43,363 nt of DNA, taken from contig JACOUP010000003.1 of assembly GCA_016177765.1 (NCBI GenBank), forward strand, positions 159,384 to 202,746, given 5' to 3'. Positions 1 to 9,600 of the stretch are shown here, piece by piece. The position numbers and the translations under genes were made by a program. The notes beneath the pieces are model-generated. The model was given only the letters and a program-made list of their open reading frames with translations, did no database searches and was not told where the DNA came from. Each line of letters starts with the position of its first letter. Position 1 is the stretch's first letter. This DNA comes from Deltaproteobacteria bacterium. Lineage in GTDB: Bacteria > UBA10199 > JACPAL01 > JACOUP01.

Positions 1-861
1 ATGCGATCCATGACAGGGTTCGGGTTGAAGAAAGATTCTTTTCGGGGGGCTGTTTTTTCTGTAGAGGCCAAGTCGGTTAATCACCGTTACGCTGAGGTGA
101 ATGTCCGGATGCCTTCCCAATATCTTTTTCTGGAAAGGGAGATCCTTTCAAAGGCCAGAAGGCGGTTTGCACGCGGGAGGATCGATGTGACGATCCGCGA
201 AGACTCTGCAACGACCGATCTCCCCTTTGAGGGGAACGAGGCACAAAAAGTGGCTTCCCTCCTCAAAAAAATGAAAAAGGATCTCAGGCTGGAAGGGGGA
301 GTCACTTTGGATCATCTGATCGCCTGCAGGGACCTCTTTTCCAGGAAAAGAAATTCCTGCGAACAGATCGCCCCTTTCCTCCTCAAGACCGTTGAGGGAA
401 GCCTGGCCGAATTGGAAAAAATGCGTTTTCGGGAGGGGGCTACTCTGGGGCGATGGTTAAAGAAGAGCCTCTCCGTCCTTGTCCGACTGGTGGTGCGGAT
501 TGAAAAAGAATCCCACACGGCGGCGGAGGTTTATAAGAAAAGGCTTAGGGAAAAACTGGGGGAATTGACAGGGGCGATTTCCGTGAGTGAAGAACGAATT
601 GTGACAGAAGCGGCCATTTTTGCTGATCGGGTCGATATTACCGAGGAGATCACCCGCTTGAAGAGTCATCTGGCCCAGTTTGGCCAGTTTCTTTCTTCCC
701 GGGAACCGGTCGGCCGCAAGCTGGATTTTTTGAGTCAGGAGATGGTTCGTGAGATCAATACCGTCGGGTCGAAGTCCCAGAACGCCAAGTTGACCCAAGG
801 GGTGATCCTCTTCAAGAGTGAACTGGAAAAGATCAGGGAACAGATACAGAATATAGAATAA
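1..861 (+). CDS. yicC: YicC family endoribonuclease-like protein
   Basis: YicC-family protein of 286 residues, close to the usual family length. The N-terminus has the family signature RSMTGFG at residues 2-8. The C-terminal DUF1732-type segment (about 205-286) carries VGRKLDFLSQEMVREINT, then GSKSQNA, and ends in the typical REQIQNIE. E. coli YicC is a stress-linked endoribonuclease acting in RNA turnover; that role is taken from the family. The first ATG is base 1 of the window, so one or two more residues and all upstream signals may lie outside; family members usually start with one extra residue before RSMTG. The stop codon abuts the gmk start, so the two are cotranscribed, the common yicC-gmk arrangement. 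Confidence 0.93.
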   Translation: MRSMTGFGLKKDSFRGAVFSVEAKSVNHRYAEVNVRMPSQYLFLEREILSKARRRFARGRIDVTIREDSATTDLPFEGNEAQKVASLLKKMKKDLRLEGGVTLDHLIACRDLFSRKRNSCEQIAPFLLKTVEGSLAELEKMRFREGATLGRWLKKSLSVLVRLVVRIEKESHTAAEVYKKRLREKLGELTGAISVSEERIVTEAAIFADRVDITEEITRLKSHLAQFGQFLSSREPVGRKLDFLSQEMVREINTVGSKSQNAKLTQGVILFKSELEKIREQIQNIE

Positions 862-1407
862 ATGCTGTTCGTTATCTCAGCCCCATCGGGCACAGGCAAG
901 ACCACCCTCATCAAAAAGCTCCTTCAGGAATGTCCCAGGATCCGCCTCTCTGTTTCTTACACCACCCGCCCCCCGAGACGGGGTGAAAAAGAGGGGGTTG
1001 ACTATTTTTTCATAACACCGGCAGAATTTGAGAGGATGAGGGAAAAGGCCGAGTTTATTGAATCCGCCGAGGTCCACGGGGAGTTTTATGGCACGCGTCA
1101 ATCCCAGATTTTGCGGAACGAGGCGGAAGGGTATGACACCCTTTTGGATATCGATACCCAGGGGGCCAGGAACCTGAAGCAAAAAGAACCAAAGGCCCTT
1201 TTGATCTTTCTGATGCCACCGACACTGGGGGATCTGGAAAAACGCCTGAAAGAGAGGGCCACGGAGCCGGAAGAAATTTTGAGAAAACGGCTCTCCCGTG
1301 CCCAGTGCGAAATTGCCGAGAAAGACCGCTATGATTATGTTATCATCAATGACACTATTGAGAAGGCCCTGACCCGTCTCAAGGAAGTAATCCGGAAGAA
1401 AGGATAA
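862..1407 (+). CDS. gmk: Guanylate kinase
   Basis: Guanylate kinase phosphorylates GMP to GDP with ATP in the cytoplasm. The 181-residue protein has the P-loop APSGTGKTT at about residues 7-15, the GMP-binding stretch SYTTRPPRRGEKEGVDYFF (about 32-50), and the EVHGEFYGT and DIDTQGA motifs. The length is slightly short for the family (about 190-210) but complete. Its ATG follows the yicC stop directly, and rel begins 2 bases after its stop. In many proteobacteria rpoZ lies between gmk and the rel/spoT gene; here there is no room for it. Linking GMP kinase to a (p)ppGpp enzyme makes sense because guanylate kinase is a known (p)ppGpp target in several bacteria. Confidence 0.97.
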   Translation: MLFVISAPSGTGKTTLIKKLLQECPRIRLSVSYTTRPPRRGEKEGVDYFFITPAEFERMREKAEFIESAEVHGEFYGTRQSQILRNEAEGYDTLLDIDTQGARNLKQKEPKALLIFLMPPTLGDLEKRLKERATEPEEILRKRLSRAQCEIAEKDRYDYVIINDTIEKALTRLKEVIRKKG

Positions 1408-1408
1408 T

Positions 1409-3565
1409 GTGGTCCGGTTAGAGGAAATCCTGGAAAATGTCAGCCGGTACAATCCCGGCGCCGATTTTGATCTTATCAAAAAGGCCTATGTTTTTTCCGC
1501 CAAGGTTCATCAGGGGCAAAAACGGCAGTCCGGGGAGCCGTATCTGGTGCATCCCCTCGAGGTCGCCTCTGTTCTCGCCGGCATGCGTTTGGATGCCCCC
1601 AGTATCGCCACCGGTCTGTTACACGACACGGTTGAAGATACCCTGACAACCCTGCCGGAAATCGAACAGCTCTTTGGCAAGGAGGTGACCGCCCTCGTGG
1701 ACGGCGTGACCAAACTTTCGAAGATTGATTTCACCTCCAAGGAACAGCGGCAGGCCGAGAATTTCCGCAAGATGTTCATCGCCATGGCCGAGGATGTCCG
1801 GGTCATTCTGGTCAAACTCGCCGATCGGCTCCATAATATGCGAACCTTGAAATACATGACGGAAAATAAACAGATGAGGATCGCCCAGGAGACACTGGAT
1901 ATTTACGCCCCGATTGCCGGCCGTCTCGGAATGCAGGAGATCAAGACCGAACTGGAGGATCTGTCTTTCTATTTCCTCAAACCGGATATCTGGAAACAGA
2001 TTGAGGGAAAAACGGTCGAGCTGAAAAAAAAGAGCGACAAAACCTTAGAAGAGGTGGAAGAGGTTCTCCGGGGAAAACTGAAAGAGTATAATCTTCCAAC
2101 CGAGGTCCAGAGCCGGCTCAAACACCCGTACAGCACCTACCGCAAGATGGAAGAACAAAAAATTGAGTTCGAACAGGTCTACGACCTGATCGCCTTTCGT
2201 GTCATGGTCAACAATGTCCAGCAGTGTTACGAGGCGCTGGGGCTCATCCACTCCCTCTGGAAACCGGTTCCCGGCCGCTTTAAGGATTATATCGGGATGC
2301 CGAAGGCGAACAACTACCAGTCCCTTCATACCACCGTGATCGGCAAAGGGGGCCAAAGGATGGAGTTCCAGATCCGGACGCGGGAGATGCATGAGATGGC
2401 CGAGTGGGGGATCGCCTCGCACTGGAAGTACAAGGAGAAGGGGGGAGTTGCCAACAAAGATGAGATCAAGTTCCGCTGGCTGCGCCAATTTTTAGAGTGG
2501 CAAAAGGAGTTGATGGATCCCGCGGAATACCTGGATACGGTCAAGCTGGACCTCTTTGCCTCCGATGTCTATGTTTTTACCCCCAAGGGAGATATTCGGG
2601 AGTTTCCCAGGGGTTCGACGCCGATCGATTTTGCCTATTCGGTCCACACCGATATCGGCCACCGGTGCGTGGGGGCCAGGATTAATGGAAGGATCGTTCC
2701 GTTGCGCTATCTCTTGAAGAGCGGCGATACGGTCGAGATCATCACCTCTCCCAACCATCACCCCTCAAAGGACTGGATGAAATCGGTTCATACCTCGCGG
2801 GCCAAGGCGAAGATTCGTCAGTACCTGCGGGATGAAGAACGGGAGAGGAGCCAGTTTTTGGGGGAGGAGATACTGGCCAAGGAGTTCCAGAAATTCGGGG
2901 AGGATTTTTCCCGCATGCAGAAATCAGACCTGTTTGACAACTTTTTAAAAAAAGGGGGGTTCAAGGACAAAACCCATTTCTTGTCACTCGTTGGTTATGG
3001 AAAAGTGACCCCTCGTCAGGTGGTTGTCTCGCTCCTTCCCCCTGAGAAGATGGTGGAGACCAAGGCGGATGGGGATTTACCCCTCACCCGCTTTTTCAAA
3101 AAGGCGGTGGAGAAAACAAGGGGGATGGTTCGTGTCGGCGGGCATGACGACATCCTGGTGACCTTTGGGCGGTGTTGCAACCCGATTGTGGGGGACAGTA
3201 TTATCGGTTTTATTTCCAGGGGCCAAGGGGTGAAAGTCCATTCCCTGGAATGCCCCAAGGTCATGGAATCGGATCCCGCCCGGCGGGTGGAGGTGAAGTG
3301 GGATTCCAAGGCGAAAGGGATGTTCAGTCTGGCGAAGGTCCGGGTGGTCTGTGTTGATAAACCGGGTCTGTTGGCCGAGATCAGCAAATCGATTTCATCC
3401 CAGGGGGCGAATATTTCTCACGCCTCCTGTCGGACGACCCCTGACCAGAAGGCGATCAATGTCTTTGACCTGGGTGTGGAAAACCTCTCACACCTTTTTT
3501 CGGTGATCAAATCCTTAGAAAAGGTCAAGGGGGTTATTTCGGTGGAGCGGTTAAAGGGTCAGTAG
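1409..3565 (+). CDS. rel: Bifunctional (p)ppGpp synthetase/hydrolase (RelA/SpoT family)
   Basis: Long RSH protein of 718 residues that makes and degrades the alarmone (p)ppGpp. Domains in order: HD hydrolase with HDTVED at about residues 72-77; synthetase with YDLIAFRVMV (about 255) and RFKD at about 290, the RXKD form typical of bifunctional enzymes rather than the EXDD of RelA-only synthetases; TGS (about 385-450, starting DVYVFTPKGD); a cysteine-containing conserved domain with GRCCNPIVGD (about 585); and a C-terminal ACT domain (about 643-718). Both catalytic halves look intact. The GTG start lies 2 bases after the gmk stop, with AAGAAAGGA a few bases upstream as ribosome binding site; the overlapping ATG at 1407 is in another frame and hits a stop at once. 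Confidence 0.96.
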   Translation: MVRLEEILENVSRYNPGADFDLIKKAYVFSAKVHQGQKRQSGEPYLVHPLEVASVLAGMRLDAPSIATGLLHDTVEDTLTTLPEIEQLFGKEVTALVDGVTKLSKIDFTSKEQRQAENFRKMFIAMAEDVRVILVKLADRLHNMRTLKYMTENKQMRIAQETLDIYAPIAGRLGMQEIKTELEDLSFYFLKPDIWKQIEGKTVELKKKSDKTLEEVEEVLRGKLKEYNLPTEVQSRLKHPYSTYRKMEEQKIEFEQVYDLIAFRVMVNNVQQCYEALGLIHSLWKPVPGRFKDYIGMPKANNYQSLHTTVIGKGGQRMEFQIRTREMHEMAEWGIASHWKYKEKGGVANKDEIKFRWLRQFLEWQKELMDPAEYLDTVKLDLFASDVYVFTPKGDIREFPRGSTPIDFAYSVHTDIGHRCVGARINGRIVPLRYLLKSGDTVEIITSPNHHPSKDWMKSVHTSRAKAKIRQYLRDEERERSQFLGEEILAKEFQKFGEDFSRMQKSDLFDNFLKKGGFKDKTHFLSLVGYGKVTPRQVVVSLLPPEKMVETKADGDLPLTRFFKKAVEKTRGMVRVGGHDDILVTFGRCCNPIVGDSIIGFISRGQGVKVHSLECPKVMESDPARRVEVKWDSKAKGMFSLAKVRVVCVDKPGLLAEISKSISSQGANISHASCRTTPDQKAINVFDLGVENLSHLFSVIKSLEKVKGVISVERLKGQ

Positions 3566-3568
3566 GGG

Positions 3569-3760
3569 TTACGCCGCTTTTTTCACGAGGCCGGAACGGA
3601 GACAGCGGGTGCAGGCAACGATTCTTTTGACCCTTCCGCCGATGACGGCCCGAAGTTGCTGAAGGTTGGGGTAAAAGTATTTCCGGGTTTTGTTGTTGGA
3701 ATGGCTCACCTTGTTACCGGATACTTTTCCTTTTCCGCAGATGAAACAGGAGAAAGACAT
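3569..3760 (-). CDS. rpmB: 50S ribosomal protein L28
   Basis: Ribosomal protein L28, 63 residues, a component of the large subunit. It starts [10 protein letters not shown] and has the L28 core [18 protein letters not shown] and the [17 protein letters not shown] ending. The cysteine pairs CFIC and CTRC show this is the zinc-binding (C+) form. A longer in-frame reading upstream (to 3874) covers low-complexity sequence that belongs to yraN on the other strand, so the ATG at 3760 is chosen. The gene faces rel tail to tail with a 3-base gap and is divergent from yraN. No clear Shine-Dalgarno sequence is visible. Confidence 0.95.
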   Translation of the reverse strand: MSFSCFICGKGKVSGNKVSHSNNKTRKYFYPNLQQLRAVIGGRVKRIVACTRCLRSGLVKKAA

Positions 3761-3787
3761 GGGGGGGCTTCTAACAGGGGAGGGGCG

Positions 3788-4180
3788 GTGAGTCAAGAGC
3801 GAATCGCTCCTGAGCGAATCGCTCCCGAGCGAATCGCTCTCGGGAAAGAAGGGGAGGCCTTGGCGGCGGCCCACCTCAAGCGGCTTGGTTTCAAGATCCT
3901 GGAGACCAACTTCCGCTGTCGATTGGGAGAGATCGACATCATTGCCGCGACAGCCGGGAAATTCCTTTTTGCGGAGGTAAAAACACGCCGTTCCTACGAT
4001 TTTGGTTCACCGCTCGAGGCGGTGGATCAGAGGAAACAGAGAAAGATTTTCAAGGTGGCCCAATTTTATCTGATGAAAAAAAAGGGACCGGATCGGGAGA
4101 TCCGTTTTGCCGTCATTGCCGTCGATCTTTCACAATCCCGGGCGACCTGTGAAATGGTTGAATTTACTAATTTATTCTAG
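3788..4180 (+). CDS. yraN: YraN family (UPF0102) endonuclease-fold protein
   Basis: UPF0102/YraN family protein with a restriction-endonuclease-like fold. Visible motifs are [16 protein letters not shown] at the start of the conserved domain, the putative active-site stretch [10 protein letters not shown], and [26 protein letters not shown]. The family role is uncertain; a part in DNA processing has been suggested. The GTG at 3788 is chosen because it follows AGGGGAGGGG and gives a 130-residue protein, normal for the family; upstream in-frame codons run through rpmB on the other strand. Oddity: residues 4-18 read [15 protein letters not shown], encoded by three tandem 15-bp palindromic units (see repeat at 3797-3839) immediately before the conserved domain. 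It is divergent from rpmB by 27 bases. Confidence 0.88.
   Translation: MSQERIAPERIAPERIALGKEGEALAAAHLKRLGFKILETNFRCRLGEIDIIAATAGKFLFAEVKTRRSYDFGSPLEAVDQRKQRKIFKVAQFYLMKKKGPDREIRFAVIAVDLSQSRATCEMVEFTNLF
3797..3839. repeat. Palindromic 15-bp repeat, three tandem units, in yraN
   Basis: Three copies of the perfect 13-bp palindrome GAGCGAATCGCTC begin at 3797, 3812 and 3827, giving an exact 15-bp period with 2-bp spacers CT, CC, then TC. The period is five codons, so copy number changes keep the yraN frame (ERIAP repeats). It belongs to the same family as the copies at 10236, 10355, 10460, 16799, 17289, 37258 and 42779. Confidence 0.9.
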
Positions 4181-4207
4181 ACATTGTTGGTTGGAGAGAT
4201 TATATTC

Positions 4208-6019
4208 GTGGAGAACGTGAGTCCTCCACAAACTATCCTCGATATTTTTTCCGAGAGTTGCGACCGGTTCGCGGGCAAGACCTGTTTTCAATATAAAAAG
4301 AACGGTTCGTGGCAATCGATGAGTTGGGAAGAGGCCTCCCGGCAGGTTGAGGCGATCTCACTCGGTCTTTCCCAGTTGGGGGTCCGGAAAGGGGATACGG
4401 TCGCCCTTTTTTCGGCCACCCGTCTGGAGTGGACCCTCTGTGATCTGGCGATCCTCTCTTTAGGGGGGGTGACGGTTCCGATCTATCAATCGAACACGGC
4501 CGAACAGGCGCAGTATATTATTGAGGATGCCGGGGCGAAGGTTGTTTTCGTCGAGGGGGAGGCCCAGGCAAAGAAGATCCAGTCGGTTCAGTCCTCTCTC
4601 CCCCAACTCCAGAAATTAATACTCATGGAAGGGGCTTCGGAATTTTTGCCCCTCATCACTACCCTCGAGGCCCTCTGTCAGTCGGGTGCCAAAGAGGCCC
4701 AAGAGAAAGGATCAGTCTGGGAAAAGGCCAAAAAAGCAATCGAACCACGAGACATGGCAACGATTGTTTATACCTCCGGGACGACCGGAAACCCGAAGGG
4801 GGCGATCCTCACCCATGGCAATATCGTTGGGGAGGTCGAGGCCTGCATGAAGATCATCTCTCTGTCGCCGGATCAGGTTGGTCTCTGTTTTCTGCCGCTC
4901 GCCCATATTGTGGCCCGGGCGATCCAGTTTTTTCAGCTGAAGGCCGGTTTTGTCAACGCCTATGCAGAAAGTATCGACAAATTGATCGACAACTTGGCCG
5001 AGGTCCGCCCACACTTTATTGTCAGCGTCCCCCGGATTTTTGAAAAAGTTTATGAACGGGTCCAGTCCCAGGTCCAGGCCGGTTCCCCGATAAAAAAAGG
5101 GATCTTTGCCTGGGCCCTTCAGGTGGGACGTCAGGTCAGTCAGAAACTTCAAAGGCGAGAAGGGGTTCCCCTCTCACTGAAGGTACAGTACTCCCTCGCG
5201 CGGCGGCTGGTCTTCGGAAAAATTTTGCAGAAGCTCGGTGGACGCCTCGAGTTTTCTATTTCCGGCGGGGCTCCTTTGTCCCGGGAGATTGCCGAGTTTT
5301 TCCATGCCATGGGGCTTCTTATCCTGGAAGGGTATGGTTTGACGGAAACGACGGCGGCCATCAACTGCAATTCCCCCAACGATTACCGTTTTGGCACAGT
5401 CGGCCGTCCGGCCCTGGGGGTTGAGGAAAAAATCGCACCCGACGGGGAGATCTTGGTCCGGGGTCCGATGGTCTTCAAGGGGTATTACCGGAAACCGGAG
5501 GCGACCCGGGAGGCGGTCGATGGGGAAGGATGGTTTCGTACGGGAGATATCGGCCTGATGGATGCCGAGGGTTACCTGACTATTACCGATCGGAAAAAAG
5601 ATATTATCGTCACTGCCGCCGGCAAGAATATCGCTCCCCAAAATTTGGAAAACCTGATCAAAATGGACCCGTATATCAGCCAGGTCATGATTCATGGGGA
5701 CAAGAGAAAATATCTTTCGGCGCTGGTCACTCTCAATCAGGCGGAGGTGCAGAAATTTGCCTCTGAAAGGGGGATCGCGTTTCATCATTTCGGCGATCTG
5801 GTGCGGCACCCCCAGATTTACAACCTGATCAAACAGTCGATAGAAGAAAAAAATCAGAAACTCCCCTCCTATGAGACGATCAAAAAATTCGCCATTTTGG
5901 AGAACGACTTTACGCAAGAAGCGGGTGAGCTGACGCCGACGCTGAAGGTCAAAAGAAGATTTGTGAGTGAGAAATACAGGGAGGTTTTGGACAAACTCTA
6001 TCAGGATGGGGAACACTAA
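4208..6019 (+). CDS. Long-chain fatty-acid-CoA ligase (AMP-dependent synthetase)
   Basis: AMP-forming acyl-CoA synthetase of about 603 residues, FadD15/FAA-like; it activates fatty acids to acyl-CoA using ATP. Motifs: the P-loop-like YTSGTTGNPKGAILTHGN at about residues 187-204, GYGLTETT (about 374), WFRTGDIG, and ITDRKKDIIVTAAGKNIAP, the hinge region of this subfamily. The C-terminal lid is present. I choose the GTG at 4208 because GGAG at 4193-4196 lies 11 bases upstream; a TTG at 4184 would add eight residues and cannot be excluded. It sits close behind yraN. It could supply acyl-CoA to the beta-oxidation-like operon at 36090-41892 or to lipid synthesis; the substrate chain length cannot be read from the sequence. 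Confidence 0.93.
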   Translation: MENVSPPQTILDIFSESCDRFAGKTCFQYKKNGSWQSMSWEEASRQVEAISLGLSQLGVRKGDTVALFSATRLEWTLCDLAILSLGGVTVPIYQSNTAEQAQYIIEDAGAKVVFVEGEAQAKKIQSVQSSLPQLQKLILMEGASEFLPLITTLEALCQSGAKEAQEKGSVWEKAKKAIEPRDMATIVYTSGTTGNPKGAILTHGNIVGEVEACMKIISLSPDQVGLCFLPLAHIVARAIQFFQLKAGFVNAYAESIDKLIDNLAEVRPHFIVSVPRIFEKVYERVQSQVQAGSPIKKGIFAWALQVGRQVSQKLQRREGVPLSLKVQYSLARRLVFGKILQKLGGRLEFSISGGAPLSREIAEFFHAMGLLILEGYGLTETTAAINCNSPNDYRFGTVGRPALGVEEKIAPDGEILVRGPMVFKGYYRKPEATREAVDGEGWFRTGDIGLMDAEGYLTITDRKKDIIVTAAGKNIAPQNLENLIKMDPYISQVMIHGDKRKYLSALVTLNQAEVQKFASERGIAFHHFGDLVRHPQIYNLIKQSIEEKNQKLPSYETIKKFAILENDFTQEAGELTPTLKVKRRFVSEKYREVLDKLYQDGEH

Positions 6020-6033
6020 AAAAGGGAGGATTT

Positions 6034-6402
6034 ATGACGGAGAGTAAAGGAAGCGGGCTGGCCCCGAACATCGCCAGTGTTGTGGCCTATCTTTGCGCCC
6101 CGATCACCAGTGTCATTATGATACTGGTCGAAAAGGAGAACAAGGAGGTGCAGTTTCATGCCTGGCAGGGGACCGCCTTCGGGGTTGTCTACATTGGCCT
6201 GGTGATTGCCCTGGAGATCGTTTCTGCGCTCCTGGGGGCGATCATCAGTTTCCTGGGGGTTCTTGTGGGGCTTCTGGTCCCGGTAGCTGGTTTGGCGGCG
6301 TTTGTCCTCTGGATCATCTGTCTGGTGAAGGCCTACCAGGGGGAACGCTGGAAGATCCCGTATATCGGTGACTTTGCCGCGCGGAAGGCGGGTTTAGAGT
6401 AA
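6034..6402 (+). CDS. DUF4870 domain membrane protein
   Basis: Small integral membrane protein of 122 residues of the DUF4870 (Tic20-like) type. Features are a first hydrophobic segment AYLCAPITSVIMILVE, the conserved loop NKEVQFHAWQGTAFG (about 36-50), two long hydrophobic segments (about 52-75 and 78-103), and the end KAYQGERWKIPYIGDFA typical of the family. The function is unknown; these proteins are often found next to lipid or secretion genes. A good ribosome binding site (AAGGGAGG) precedes the ATG. It is 14 bases after the acyl-CoA ligase and 15 before the next small membrane gene, so probably cotranscribed with both. Confidence 0.9.
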   Translation: MTESKGSGLAPNIASVVAYLCAPITSVIMILVEKENKEVQFHAWQGTAFGVVYIGLVIALEIVSALLGAIISFLGVLVGLLVPVAGLAAFVLWIICLVKAYQGERWKIPYIGDFAARKAGLE

Positions 6403-6417
6403 GCAGGTAAGGAACGG

Positions 6418-6642
6418 ATGTGTGCCATTCAATATTTCCTGGGGGTTCCCTGTCCGGGGTGCGGGTTTTTGCATGCCCTCTGGGCCGTCGGGCATTTACG
6501 ATTTGCCGAATCGTTCCACCTCTTCCCGATCTGGCCTCTTCTCATCCTTCTCTTTCCCTGGCGCGGGCAAAAGTGGGTCGGTCACACCTTTCTTGTGGCC
6601 CTCTTTGGACAATGGTTTTTAAGGATTCTCTTCCCCCTCTAA
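6418..6642 (+). CDS. DUF2752 domain membrane protein
   Basis: 74-residue protein of the DUF2752 family, recognised by the CPGCGFLHALWAVGHL motif (family form CPGCGLTRA) at about residues 12-27, followed by hydrophobic segments (SFHLFPIWPLLILLF and HTFLVALFGQWFLRILF). Function unknown, membrane location inferred. AAGG lies just upstream of the ATG at 6418. Overlapping alternative frames over this gene lack any family signature. It is the last gene of the run that starts with yraN. The 57 bases that follow contain a short hairpin but no T-run. Confidence 0.85.
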   Translation: MCAIQYFLGVPCPGCGFLHALWAVGHLRFAESFHLFPIWPLLILLFPWRGQKWVGHTFLVALFGQWFLRILFPL

Positions 6643-6699
6643 ACCACGCAACCTTCCCAAGCTCTGTCCGATAAGCCCTGGCAAGACGGGGCTTTCAAC

Positions 6700-9600
6700 A
6701 TGGGCGGCGAATCTTGTAATCCTGGGAATAGTTGTTGTCGTGAGCCAGAGCGGGTGGCCTCATTTTCGGCGGGTCCGGAGACTTTTATTCACGAGGGACA
6801 GGGGGACCCGGAGCCAGGACCCGCCGTTTCGTCTTTCTATGTTGATTCTGCAACAAGCTCCAGTTTTGATTACTTACAACTCATTGGCGGTGGTGGACCA
6901 ACGTCTACTGCCGCTTCTCCTGGTGCGATTGGGGGTGGGGAAACCCCGCCGTCCACCCCGCCCCCGCCGCCGGGAGGTTCTTCGGGAGGGAAAGAGGATC
7001 CGCCGGAAGAGATCCACCGCTCGGCCGCAGAAACCCTGGCCCTCATTCGGGGATTACTGGTGGGACCGGCCCTGCCGGTGGGACCCGGTGTTCGTTATCC
7101 CATCCTGAATCGGACAGAGAGGGGAAAACTGGTCGGGCACAACCGGAGTCTTCACCGCCCCTTTATCTTGGGTGAGGGGTTTACGACCGTTGGGAAAAAT
7201 CGGGGGGCGATCCTTGCCGTTCAAAGAGAACTAGACCGGCGGCCTGCCGAGGATCCTTTCCAGGTCCTCGTTATCGGTGCCGGCCTTCACGATCCGGCGA
7301 CGGCTGATTCCCCCTGGGTTCGGGATCGGCATCCGGAGGCCTACAGAATTTTAGAATGGGTGGCCCTCCTGGCGCAGAAGAGACCGGACTCCCGCATTGA
7401 TGTTATCGACAGTAACGGGGAAGTGGCGGCCTATTTTGAGAAATTGTCCCGCGAAGAAGAACATCGTTTTACTCTTTTTGTCTCAGAAGATCTTTTGCCC
7501 TACGCAAGGACCGTTTTTGGAAGATTCTGGCAGGAAGTTACAACAGATGATGAGGGGGATCTGCCGGGGGAGGCAACGCATGCCTTTGAAGTGACCCTTC
7601 CCCGAGAAGCCCTCGCCATGGTTCATTTTCAAAGACAGTCTGTGGTCCATCCATTGCCGGCGACTGGCTATGACGGGGTCGATTGTGAGAATGTCCTTTA
7701 TTACCTGAAGACCGATAACCGCTTTGATCGGGATGCCAATGATTACCTGTCGGCCCTCGCACTGCGGAATATTGTCCTTAATCTTCGAGAGGGGGGATGG
7801 CTCTCTGCCAATTTTCTTGGAGATCCGGTCCGAACAGGGGCATTAGGGTTGGAGGGGGTCAGGGGGGTAGAAGATTTTTACCGTTTTCGCGGTGTCAAAA
7901 ACATCCCTTATCTGGAACGCCGGGAAGAAGGGAGATGGTCTCTCCGGATTCCGGAAACTTCCAGTCTCACCGCCGTAGAGACAGAAAGACCACGATTTAC
8001 GGCGGCCGGCGCGTTGCGGGATGAAAGGGGTCTCACAACTCCCGCACTGCCGGAATTGATTGAGGAAATCGCCCGTGAAATAGCCTCTGATTTTTACGAA
8101 ACCGGAAGGGCTGGACTTTTATCCCTGGAATCCCTGGATGAGGGAATGGGGGGTTGGCGGGTTGGCAGAGGTGAACGATTGAAGGATCGATTGGATCGGT
8201 TGAGACGGGAGTATGATATTGATGCCCGTCTGGAGGCCCGTTCAGCCCGGCGGGGCGATATTGCCGATTATGCCGGAGAACTCGACCGGATCGCCGAAAG
8301 ATTTCGTGACGAAGTGATCCGGCGCCTCGGAGAGGATCATTCGATCAGTTTTGACCCCTCCGGTTTGAGGGAGTTGGACCTTTCCTATCGAAGGTTTGTG
8401 GTCGAGTTGTGTCAACATTGGGAATCGATACGATCGTTTGCCCATTATCATTCAGAGGAGATTGTCTTTGTCCTCCAACTCTTTGGTGTGGTTCCCGAAT
8501 TGGAACTTTCAACCCTGGAGGCGCTTGTGAGGAGAGAGCAACCCTCTCTTGCCGGTTCATTGAATTCAAGCCTGACCTATTTACGAGGGATGGGGATTCT
8601 GACCATGACGGTTACGCCTGAAGGGGTGGTGATCTACCGGTGTCCCACCGCCGCTCAGGGCGGCCGGTTGAGATCACCAAAAGGCCCTGTTCCCTTACCC
8701 GACCCTGAAAGACAAGAGGCGGTCAAGGCCTTTGTCAGGGAGAGTTTGAAAAGAGGACGGTCGGGACCAGGAGAGCTTTCTTCAACAGAAACGGAAATGG
8801 CACTCCGAAATCTGGGCAAAGTCCTCCGCCTGGTCTATGGTTTTGATCCCTATGTCTCTTATCTCGACACTCATCTGGCAAATCATTTGGCCACCCCTTT
8901 ATTGGGGGAGAGACGCCTTTTGGGGGCCTTGGATACCCTGCAGTTTGTCCTCCGCTGGATGACCCGCAACGGGGATGAAATGGAGGCGGTTGCCGGCCGG
9001 TTGGAATCGATCTTTGAGATTCATGATCCTGAGGTGATGGGGAGGGGCAACTTTGTCAACAGCCCTGAGGCGATGGTCGAGGCTTTGGTCCTTCTTGCGG
9101 ATGGCCTTCGAAATTACCGCCGTGAACGGGCTATTTCCCGTCCGACCAGTTCCTTTAAAGATTATCTCACCGTGGCCGGGTGGGAAGCGGGCAGGACGCT
9201 GGTTGTGGAAAACTCCCCCGGGTTTCCTGTCGGCCGTTCCTTTTTGCATGAAGCCCTTCCTGTGGAAGCGGTTGGTGTCGACTTCGCCAATGTCGATCTT
9301 GATAAAAAACGACCGACTCGTCTCGTCTGGCATCGTGCCGATCCGGCTGAATTTCACGTTGAAAGGGGGGAGTTGGTGGATCGCCTCCTGATTCCGGATT
9401 TTGAGAAATCCCTCCTGCCCCCCGATTACCCGGTTTCTGACGCGGACCGGTTGGTGGAGATGGGAGTTCATCGGCGAGGGGTTGTTGGTCTGGGACTGCA
9501 GGCCTTGAGAGCAGGGGGAGAGTTCGTGCTGGAGACGGAGGATCGAGAGCTTGCCGAGGCGGTCAAGGGGGGTTTGAAGGAGGGAGGTTTTTTTAGGGAG

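Noticed and set aside
6673-6693. AAGCCC...GGGCTT hairpin before the large orphan gene as a terminator
   Set aside because: Only a 6-bp stem with a 9-10 base loop and no T-run; not enough for a Rho-independent terminator.
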